From NCBI GenBank assembly GCA_966211525.1, contig CBIHOZ010000019.1, forward strand, positions 1 through 63,597: DNA of 63,597 nt, read 5' to 3'. Numbering within the stretch: the stretch's first letter is position 1; every line of letters begins with the position of its first letter. Source of the stretch: Ohtaekwangia sp966211525 (lineage in GTDB: Bacteria; Bacteroidota; Bacteroidia; Cytophagales; Cyclobacteriaceae). The notes beneath the pieces were generated by a model. The model was not told the DNA's origin, made no database searches, and worked only from the letters and a program-made list of their open reading frames with translations. Of the stretch, positions 57,318-63,597 are shown in pieces. Both the position numbers and the translations under genes were made by a program.

Positions 57318-58541
57318 CTATTGAAGCGCATCTATTTTCTTCTGAATAGTTTGCTTATCCGATGATGTTCTGGCAAGCGCTATAGCTTTCTCCAGATTCA
57401 TCTTTGCTTGTTGATTGTCAATGCCGGTATAGAGTTCGCCCAGCAGTGTGAAGTAAAAATGGTTGGTAACCAGTTTTAATTTTTCTGCTTCCTGGATGGC
57501 TTCGCGTTTACCTTTTACTTTGGAAAGCGCATACGTTCGGTTTAGTGCTGCTATCGGAGAATATTTCAGCTGAAGCAGGTGGTTATAGAGATGAAGTATA
57601 TTTTCCCATTTCTCAACGGTATCTTCTTTCCTGGTATTCCAATACGCAATGCTGGCTTCGAGGTGATACGTTGAAATTATATTCCCGGTGGTTGCACGCT
57701 GTAAAAATTGTGCGCCTTTGCGGATGAGTCCCTGGTTCCACAAGCTTGTGTCCTGTTCATCGTATAGTATAAATTCTCCGGTATCACTTACCCGTGCATC
57801 AAACCGTGATGCATGAAAGCACATCAGCGCCAGCAAAGCGTTTACCGGAGGCTTGTTGGTATACGGATTTTCAACCAGCATATAGCATAGTCGCATTGCT
57901 TCGAGGCAAAGCTCTTTTCGAAGAGTCTGCTGCTGACTGGTTGAATAGTACCCTTCACTAAACAGCAGGTATAGCGTGGTCAATACATTGGCGAGTCGTG
58001 CGTCAATCTCGCTTTGGGCAGGCAGGCTGATCGTTATCTTCTCCTCGCGCAACTTTTCACGTGCACGGAACAGGCGCTTGTTTATAGTCTCTTTGTTCGT
58101 GAGAAATGCATCAGCGATTTCATCAATACCAAACCCGCAAAGTATACGCAGCGACAAACCGATCTGTGCTTCGGGCGGAATAGCAGGATGACAAATCGCA
58201 AACATCATCTGCAACTGACTGTCGGATATATTTTGAGGCGACAGGTCTATTTCATAGCCATCCGCAGTATTGTTTTTTATCTCGGGCGTAATTTTGTTTT
58301 CAAAGACGCGATCGCGCTGCAAATAGTTTTTTGCCTTGTTGCGCGCAACGCTATAGAGCCATGCCACCGGTTCTTCCGGTATACCTTTCAGCGGCCATAT
58401 CTGTGCTGCTGTCAGAAATGTGTCGCTCGCTATATCTTCGGCTGTCTCAACCTGGTCGAAGCCAAAATGTTTACAGAGAACCGAAACGATCTTCCGGTAC
58501 TCGATCCTGAATAAATGCGGAATCAGTTCGTGATGTTCCAT
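57318..58541 (-). CDS. ECF42-type RNA polymerase sigma factor with C-terminal TPR-like extension
   Basis: 407 residues. Sigma region 2 is readable as FGFDQVETAEDIASDTFLTA, then region 4 (IGLSLRILCGFGIDEIADAF). The long C-terminal part (about 180-407, DUF6596/TPR-like, SEGYYSTSQQQTLRKELC) is characteristic of ECF42. That group has no anti-sigma factor and is encoded beside a DGPF/YCII protein, exactly as here, 57 bp downstream of it. Target genes are unknown. Confidence 0.9.
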   Translation of the reverse strand: MEHHELIPHLFRIEYRKIVSVLCKHFGFDQVETAEDIASDTFLTAAQIWPLKGIPEEPVAWLYSVARNKAKNYLQRDRVFENKITPEIKNNTADGYEIDLSPQNISDSQLQMMFAICHPAIPPEAQIGLSLRILCGFGIDEIADAFLTNKETINKRLFRAREKLREEKITISLPAQSEIDARLANVLTTLYLLFSEGYYSTSQQQTLRKELCLEAMRLCYMLVENPYTNKPPVNALLALMCFHASRFDARVSDTGEFILYDEQDTSLWNQGLIRKGAQFLQRATTGNIISTYHLEASIAYWNTRKEDTVEKWENILHLYNHLLQLKYSPIAALNRTYALSKVKGKREAIQEAEKLKLVTNHFYFTLLGELYTGIDNQQAKMNLEKAIALARTSSDKQTIQKKIDALQ

Positions 58542-58598
58542 CGTTGAAATCAGGCTTCCGCCCTATATATAGTATACAGCGCAGAAGCCATCCTTAAA

Positions 58599-58952
58599 TT
58601 AATGAACACCATCGCCACGGGCGATCTTTCTTACTTCTACACTATTGCCTTCACCTTGCAGCACCGGACATCCTTTGGCAAATTCAACAGCCTCATCTAC
58701 CGACTCCGCTTTCACTATTATATAGCCGCCAATCGTTTCCTTGATTTCGCCAAATGGTCCGTTGGTAACAACGTTATTGTGCCACACAACTTTACTGCCT
58801 TCGAAGGGTAAACCATTGCCGCCACTGTATTTGTTTTGCGCGGCAATACCGCCAATCCAGTCCATGGTTTGTTTCATCCAGTGCTCGATCTGCTCCGGAG
58901 ATGCTACTTTTTTGCCATCCTCGTGTCTGAAAATTAACATGAATTCGTCCAT
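58599..58952 (-). CDS. DGPF/YCII-domain protein, partner of the ECF42 sigma factor
   Basis: 117 residues from ATG 58952; an in-frame start 36 bp further up adds a Thr/Lys-rich tail with no family match. MDEFMLIFRHED, then NGPFGEIKETIGGYIIVKAE match the YCII/DGPF fold. These proteins are regular partners of ECF42 sigma factors; their biochemical role is not settled. It lies first in the pair. Confidence 0.88.
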   Translation of the reverse strand: MDEFMLIFRHEDGKKVASPEQIEHWMKQTMDWIGGIAAQNKYSGGNGLPFEGSKVVWHNNVVTNGPFGEIKETIGGYIIVKAESVDEAVEFAKGCPVLQGEGNSVEVRKIARGDGVH

Positions 58953-59055
58953 TGTCGTTTTTGTTTTAGATGTGGTTATTACATTCAATACATCCCTATG
59001 ACAAATGAGCTTTCAGGAATTGGACACAAGTACGGAAGAAATTTTTAAAGTGGGG

Positions 59056-59132
59056 AAGTTGGGGAGTTAAGAAGTCAGGGAGTCCGCAAGTCAGGAAGTC
59101 GGAAAGTCGGGAAGTTTAGAAGTCGGAGGTTC
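59056..59132 (+). repeat. Period-8 array of AAGTC units
   Basis: AAGTT/GAGTT/AAGTC/GAGTC units start at 59056, 59064, 59072, 59080, 59088, 59096, 59104, 59112 and 59120: nine steps of exactly 8 bp, with a degenerate tenth. It lies between the TonB receptor stop and the DGPF gene. No ORF uses it. Confidence 0.85.
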
Positions 59133-59180
59133 GGAAGTTTTTTGTGTTCGGATGGCTTGGGCGTTTTGGCAGGTATATAC

Positions 59181-61703
59181 TTACAGGGTGCAGGTTAGGG
59201 TTGTATAGTAGAAGCCTCCGATGGAGGGGCCTCCGAGGAATGAATGGTAGTAATGGTTGAAGATGTTGCTGCTGCCGATCTTTACGGAAACTTTATTCCA
59301 GCGTGATGATAGTTGTGCATCTACGGTCTGGTAGGCTGGAACATTTCCGTTCACCAAAAATGATTGCCAATAATAATCACTTTGCCAGCGCCACGTTAGG
59401 TTGAAGCCTATATTCTTATACAGGTGATCGTTCGCGAGCGAAATATTAATGATCCATCGCGGTGTATTGAAGCCGTCTTCAAGTCCATCGTTATTGGACT
59501 TCCGTTGCAGTCGCGCGTACGTAACGTTGCCTGAAGCGTTGAAGTTACGAAGCAGTGTATAGCGAAGGCCTATACCAGCTCCATAGTTATAGGCTGTTGT
59601 GTGCGAATTTGTCCACATGCGATAGCGATCCTGTTTACGCCTGTCGTTGAGGTAAAACGGAATTGAATCAGCCACGGCAGTACGTGGAATATTCATTTCT
59701 ACCTGGGCTATAAAATTGTTATAACGGTTGTAGTAAAAATCGAGATCGAATTGTAAGTCTCCCTCGAGAAATGTTCCGCGATAACCGGCTTCGAGGGAGC
59801 GGATCTCTTCGGGTTTTACATACGTATAGTCGTTCCTAACCAGTAAGTCTTTATTCTTTATAATGGCATCGTGCTGCGATAAGCCTGTTTGATTTACGTC
59901 ACGGATCACAGCCGCCTGAAAAGCATCGATCGAAACACGTTTATACCCGCGCTCAAATATACCGGACGACATTACCGGCAGACCTCCTACCCGCTTCACG
60001 CCACCGCTGTTAACATTCGAGAACGCTTCGAACACGCTTGGAAAACGAAAACCATTTTGAAAGGAGAATCGAATGTGGTGAACATTATGCACTGAATATA
60101 CCGCTGTAAAACGTGGGTTCCATTTCAGATTGTAAAACTCATTCTTGTCAGCACGTATGGTGGCACCCAGTTTTAATTTCTCGCGAAAAGTCTTCGATGC
60201 CTGTAAAAATCCGCCCGCTTTACTATAGAGTATATTTTCACCTTCGTTTTCCGGGTTGATAAAGTAATTACCATCCGGAATGATAATATAGGTTCGATAA
60301 TCAAAACCGGCCAACAATTCTATACCGGTTATTTTGTTGAAACGCTGCAATAAGTCTTTGGTAAGATTTAGTTGTCCTTCGGTATGTAACAGCCTCGCCT
60401 TTACCCGTAGTGCCGCTCCTATATCCCAGTTGTTAATACCACCGAGTCGCTGAATGAGATCGTTGAATTCTGCAGAACCCGGCTGTGGTCTTCCCTGGTC
60501 ACTGAAACTGCGCGCTATAGAATGTGCATTGGAAACCGATTGGTTATTTTGTATAGCCGAACGAAAGCTATTGCTATAGTCAGTAAACCATTGATCATCG
60601 CTCTTGAAACTGCGATCGATGTTCTCCGCCATAGAACGTGCATTATACGACTTACCAGTATTTTCAAATGTGAGGTATGCCAACAGCTGAAGTGACTTTG
60701 ATTTATAGGCGAGTCCATGCTGCTGCAACTGATAGTCTTCCAGTCTGAATCGATTGGAGCGTTGGTATATATTATCGAGGTTGGCAAAGCGATAGGTATA
60801 GATTAGTTTTTTATCAGGCGTAAATGCATAGTGAATAGCGGCATCGGTTTTAAAATTCTGAATGCTATAGTCGACCACTTCCTTCTCGAAATAACCGGTT
60901 CGTGCCACCACATAATTTTTACCATCGAGGTTCAGCGTTCTCCGGTTTGACGATTCATTGCCATACGAGTTTACGGCATCAAAAGCCGGGTTGTCATTGC
61001 CCCTAAGACCTGTGCTGCTATTTGCTTTCGGATTCAGATCCTGTTTATCATCCGCAATCCAGTCAGTGCCGCGCACATACGTTGCGTTGATCTTAAATGC
61101 AAGTTTGCCTGACACAACATGTGCCCACCGTATACTTGTTTCTGAAAAAGGTTTGGCACCACTTCCGATTCTGTTGATGCCTGCCTTTTGCTGTACGCTT
61201 AGGCCTGCCGTTGTAAACGGATCTTTGGTGATAAAATTGGCGAGACCGTTAATGGCATTCATGCCGTACAGGGCCGATGCCGTGCCCGGAATAATCTCTA
61301 CGGTATATATATCCAGATCACCTGGCCCCAGCATGTTGGCGATCGGTGTACCGAGGTGTGGCGCCTGGTTATCCATACCATCTACCATTTGTACAAAGCG
61401 CACATTGGTTGTATTACCGAACCCACGTGTGTTGATCACTTTGAACCCTACACTGGGAACCAGCATTTGTATACCTTTTACATTTTCGAGTGCATCAAAA
61501 AACGAAGGCGCTGCAGACTGGTATAGTGAGCGGGTACTGATCTTTTCAATACTTACCGGAGATTTACCCAGATCTTCTTCCAGACGCGAAGCTGTTACAA
61601 CAACATCGGTCAGTTCAACCGTTTTTATACTATCCCGCTGACCTTGCGCGAAGGCGGCTTGTAACGTAAAAATAAAGAGCAACAGGGTAAAGATTCTTTT
61701 CAT
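59181..61703 (-). CDS. TonB-dependent outer-membrane receptor
   Basis: 840 residues from ATG 61703; longer in-frame starts precede the signal and are rejected. The signal peptide ends at AAFAQ (~residue 20). A TonB box-like VELTDVVVTASR opens the plug (about 40-165), with NTRGFG and the plug motif LYGMNAINGLANFIT. The 22-strand barrel fills the rest and contains SFQNGFRFPSVFEAF. No SusD partner and no N-terminal carboxypeptidase-like domain, so it is of the siderophore/metal type rather than SusC. The ModE-like gene 120 bp upstream hints at a metal or oxyanion substrate (inference). Confidence 0.92.
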   Translation of the reverse strand: MKRIFTLLLFIFTLQAAFAQGQRDSIKTVELTDVVVTASRLEEDLGKSPVSIEKISTRSLYQSAAPSFFDALENVKGIQMLVPSVGFKVINTRGFGNTTNVRFVQMVDGMDNQAPHLGTPIANMLGPGDLDIYTVEIIPGTASALYGMNAINGLANFITKDPFTTAGLSVQQKAGINRIGSGAKPFSETSIRWAHVVSGKLAFKINATYVRGTDWIADDKQDLNPKANSSTGLRGNDNPAFDAVNSYGNESSNRRTLNLDGKNYVVARTGYFEKEVVDYSIQNFKTDAAIHYAFTPDKKLIYTYRFANLDNIYQRSNRFRLEDYQLQQHGLAYKSKSLQLLAYLTFENTGKSYNARSMAENIDRSFKSDDQWFTDYSNSFRSAIQNNQSVSNAHSIARSFSDQGRPQPGSAEFNDLIQRLGGINNWDIGAALRVKARLLHTEGQLNLTKDLLQRFNKITGIELLAGFDYRTYIIIPDGNYFINPENEGENILYSKAGGFLQASKTFREKLKLGATIRADKNEFYNLKWNPRFTAVYSVHNVHHIRFSFQNGFRFPSVFEAFSNVNSGGVKRVGGLPVMSSGIFERGYKRVSIDAFQAAVIRDVNQTGLSQHDAIIKNKDLLVRNDYTYVKPEEIRSLEAGYRGTFLEGDLQFDLDFYYNRYNNFIAQVEMNIPRTAVADSIPFYLNDRRKQDRYRMWTNSHTTAYNYGAGIGLRYTLLRNFNASGNVTYARLQRKSNNDGLEDGFNTPRWIINISLANDHLYKNIGFNLTWRWQSDYYWQSFLVNGNVPAYQTVDAQLSSRWNKVSVKIGSSNIFNHYYHSFLGGPSIGGFYYTTLTCTL

Positions 61704-61826
61704 AGCGATCGATATGTACGCATGAACATATCGGTAAATATAAAAAAATGGAAGCACTATTTCTTCCATTCCCTGTGAGTCGGTTTAAAATAAAGACTTT
61801 ACCAGACGGTCAGCGGCTTCCGGTGG

Positions 61827-62087
61827 TCAAATGTAGTCGAGCATTGATTTGTCTTTTTCAACAATGGCATGAATGCGGCTCATCATTTTAGTATAAGCTT
61901 CCACCATTTTTTTACCCGCTTCCGTTACTTCCGTACCGCCACCTTTTTGTCCGCCTTTCTGCGCGATGACATAGGGCTTCTTCGCTTTTTCGTTCATCTC
62001 ATCCACCATCGCCCAGGCTTTCTTATAGGTCATCCCGATGGACTTGGCAGCTTTCGAAATGGATCCGTTGTCTTGTATCATCTGCAA
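61827..62087 (-). CDS. ModE-like winged-helix DNA-binding protein, main fragment after an in-frame stop
   Basis: The open frame runs from codon 62087 (TTG; first ATG at 62081) to the stop at 61827. DNGSISKAAKSIGMTYKKAW and KKPYVIAQKGGQKGGGTEVT are the hallmark of the ModE N-terminal winged helix. The two-domain molybdate-binding C-terminus of classical ModE is absent; such one-domain forms are common. The first part of the wing lies before the TAA at 62088 (see next entry). As it stands the fragment lacks the start of helix 1, so DNA binding is doubtful unless the stop is read through. Confidence 0.72.
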   Translation of the reverse strand: MQMIQDNGSISKAAKSIGMTYKKAWAMVDEMNEKAKKPYVIAQKGGQKGGGTEVTEAGKKMVEAYTKMMSRIHAIVEKDKSMLDYI

Positions 62088-62174
62088 TTATTCTGCGCGC
62101 CCGGGAGCGTAGAAACGCTCGCCATCCAGTTCTACCCAAACCCGTACCCGTATTTCTTTTTTTGCTTTTGCCAT
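62088..62174 (-). pseudogene. 5' fragment of the ModE-like gene, ended by in-frame TAA
   Basis: From ATG 62174, 28 residues: the strand IRVRVWVELDGERFYAPGRAE and then TAA at 62090-62088, followed in the same frame by LQMIQDNGSISKAA. ModE relatives read about 'GRIELLEKI..GSISKAAK' here, so the TAA stands in the place of a Leu codon (TTA to TAA is one substitution). No frameshift is present. Confidence 0.72.
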
Positions 62175-62258
62175 ACCTGTTTGCTTGTAGAAAGCTATAT
62201 ACCAAAAATAAAGCATTGCATAAAATTTATGCAATGCTTCGAACCTGTACCTATAAAA

Positions 62259-63137
62259 TTACTTTCGCTTATAAAAATAGAGATATGATTTCTCCTTCTT
62301 CTTCACTTCACTGATGGTATAAAAACCGGAGTTGTCGGTTGCCCAGGCGATGGACTCACCTTGTGGCTCTGATTCGTATTGAACTTCAACGGGTTTCTTT
62401 TTAAGCAGCGTACTCAAATCCTCACCCTGACTGTTCTCCCAGTAGTAAATATGATCGTAGTTTTTCATAAGCACGTCACCACTGCCCGGCTGGTAATCGG
62501 CGGATACGATGCTGGCGTATGGAAGCGATACTGTTTCCGTTGCCGTAAGTGTATCCGTTGTACTATAGGGATATTTCAATTTATATACATACACCGGGTC
62601 TTCGCGTTTGGACACTACATATATATCTTTCGTCTTGTGGTCGATCATCAGCGACTCGGTGTCCTTTATCGCATTTGGAAGTTTGAATACGATTCTGTCA
62701 ACCGCAGCGACCGTGGTGTCACTTTTACCCGGTTGCACACGAGGCTCCGGCAAACGGTAGATATATTTATAGGGATATACAGCTTCGTTGTCGCCAATGT
62801 CGCCTACATAAATATAGCTTTGATTGGCTTCTGGTCCCGGACCAACCGATATATCTTCCCAATCGCGGTTATGAAGTCCTCCTAAACGACAGGTATATAC
62901 AATGTTCAGGTCTTTATCGACCAGGTATAGTTCGGCTTCATTCCCACTATCATTTAATGCCCACAGCATACCGGGGTTTGCAACACTGGATGCTATACCG
63001 GAAACTTCCTTCAGTTTCTTCGTTTTAAGTTCAGACAACCGTTGTCCTTTTTCGAATTTATCGGTAAACGTGTCTTTTCTCGTTTGCATGCATGAAACGA
63101 AGGCCATCATACAAACTATTGCTATTTTAAATTTCAT
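62259..63137 (-). CDS. Exported propeller-like hypothetical lipoprotein
   Basis: 292 residues. The N-terminal signal MKFKIAIVCMMAFVSC has a lipobox-like end (Cys16). The body has repeated blade-like strands: LKEVSGIASS, GMLWALNDSGNEAELYLVD, DWEDISVGPGPEANQSYIYV, DIYVVSKREDPVYVYKL. This pattern recalls the SdiA-regulated/phytase-like beta-propellers that some Bacteroidota encode. I cannot assign a reaction. It is on the minus strand, upstream of the ModE-like gene by 84 bp. Confidence 0.65.
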   Translation of the reverse strand: MKFKIAIVCMMAFVSCMQTRKDTFTDKFEKGQRLSELKTKKLKEVSGIASSVANPGMLWALNDSGNEAELYLVDKDLNIVYTCRLGGLHNRDWEDISVGPGPEANQSYIYVGDIGDNEAVYPYKYIYRLPEPRVQPGKSDTTVAAVDRIVFKLPNAIKDTESLMIDHKTKDIYVVSKREDPVYVYKLKYPYSTTDTLTATETVSLPYASIVSADYQPGSGDVLMKNYDHIYYWENSQGEDLSTLLKKKPVEVQYESEPQGESIAWATDNSGFYTISEVKKKEKSYLYFYKRK

Positions 63138-63247
63138 ATAAAAACATCTTAATTACAGGACAAAAATAAACGTGAAATCCGGAAACAATCGGGAATGAAA
63201 GCTATGGTTTATTTTTTTATTGTGTGCATGAAATAAAATCATTCCCA

Positions 63248-63276
63248 TTTCTTTCCGGTTTTCGTCCTTACTTTTG
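63248..63276 (+). promoter_or_regulatory. Promoter of the OmpR-family regulator
   Basis: TTTC at 63248-63251, 17 bp spacer, then TACTTTTG at 63269-63276, an exact TAnnTTTG. It lies 30 bp upstream of the ATG at 63306. Confidence 0.55.
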
Positions 63277-63305
63277 AATACTAATTTGTTCTGAACGATG
63301 TAGCC

Positions 63306-63597
63306 ATGAAAATACTGGTCATTGAGGATGAAGACGAACTGCGTAACGTCATTGTAAGTTCACTGGAAAAAGAAAATTTCCTGGTGGAGTCGGCTGCTGA
63401 TTATACCGCTGCGCTGGATAAAGTTACCGGCTATCAATACGATTGCATTCTGCTGGACATCATGTTACCGGGTGGCAGTGGTCTTTCCGTACTCGATGCG
63501 TTAAAAAGAATGAAGAAGCAGGAGAACGTTATTATCATTTCGGCCAAGAATTCGGTTGATGATAAAGTTAACGGTCTCAACCTCGGAGCTGATGATT
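63306..63597 (+). CDS. OmpR-family response regulator, 3' end outside window
   Basis: 97 complete codons of a receiver domain. IEDEDE at residues 6-11 is the acidic pocket, Asp51 in CILLDIMLPGGSG is the phosphoacceptor, and IISAKNSVDDKVNGLNLGAD is the typical alpha4-beta5 run with the conserved Lys beyond. The output domain is not in the window; OmpR/PhoB type is assumed from the receiver. A sensor kinase probably follows. Confidence 0.85.
   Translation, partial: MKILVIEDEDELRNVIVSSLEKENFLVESAADYTAALDKVTGYQYDCILLDIMLPGGSGLSVLDALKRMKKQENVIIISAKNSVDDKVNGLNLGADD

Noticed and set aside
59056..59132. Possible CRISPR array
   Set aside because: The period is 8 bp with no spacers, and no cas genes are in the window.
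1..63597. TAA as a sense codon genome-wide
   Set aside because: TAA ends several intact genes with homologous C-termini at the stop (for example 18391-17183 spt and 25021-26745), so a general reassignment is not possible; only rare readthrough remains open.

Overview
The window looks like chromosomal DNA of a free-living member of the Bacteroidota, probably Cytophagales-like. The signs are a giant secreted protein with a type IX secretion (T9SS) C-terminal domain, TonB-dependent receptors, TAnnTTTG promoters, DUF families typical of the phylum, a full sphingolipid pathway and several polysaccharide-active enzymes. I saw no rRNA, tRNA, CRISPR array, transposase or phage gene.

Layout. 1-3143: a partial S8 protease running off the left edge, divergent from an M57-type metalloprotease lipoprotein. 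3340-4026: a TetR regulator flanked by two copies of the same operator-like palindrome. 4693-7399 (+): an acyl-carrier-like protein, an LpxR-like lipid A deacylase, a phosphoesterase lipoprotein and an outer-membrane protein. 7424-18391 (-): an eleven-gene, mostly overlapping operon that encodes a complete route to inositol phosphorylceramide. It holds serine palmitoyltransferase, ceramide synthase, ceramide reductase, inositol-phosphate synthase, PgpA-like phosphatase, GtrA protein, DUF5686 outer-membrane protein, CDP-alcohol phosphatidyltransferase, DUF4833, ceramide fatty-acid hydroxylase and an Aur1-like synthase. 18834-28490: thiolase, DUF4861 lipoprotein, a response regulator with a five-PAS histidine kinase, a GH35/42-like hydrolase, flavin reductase, NUDIX and a small exported protein. 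28550-36247: a 2565-residue T9SS protein built from ~900-residue duplications. 36666-40409: two small unknowns and a three-domain DNA ligase D. 40438-46616: a CusABC-type metal efflux operon. 47020-49288: an AraC regulator, a truncated AraC-like remnant and a GH43 enzyme. 49485-55777: a drug-type RND pump operon with its own TetR and operator. 55962-58952: alditol-oxidase-like enzyme, ECF42-type sigma factor and DGPF/YCII protein. 59181-63597: TonB receptor, a broken ModE-like regulator, a propeller-like lipoprotein and the start of an OmpR-family regulator.

How it works together. The strongest theme is envelope lipid chemistry. The operon should make (2-hydroxy)ceramide, phosphatidylinositol via phosphatidylinositol phosphate, and then inositol phosphorylceramide. 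The convergent cluster beside it carries an LpxR-like lipid A deacylase and an ACP-like protein. Two genes, the ceramide fatty-acid hydroxylase and the ModE-like regulator, are each cut by a single in-frame TAA while the frame stays open on both sides. The DNA also shows two signatures: period-8 purine-rich arrays between genes and a strong excess of the tetramer TATA, even inside genes.
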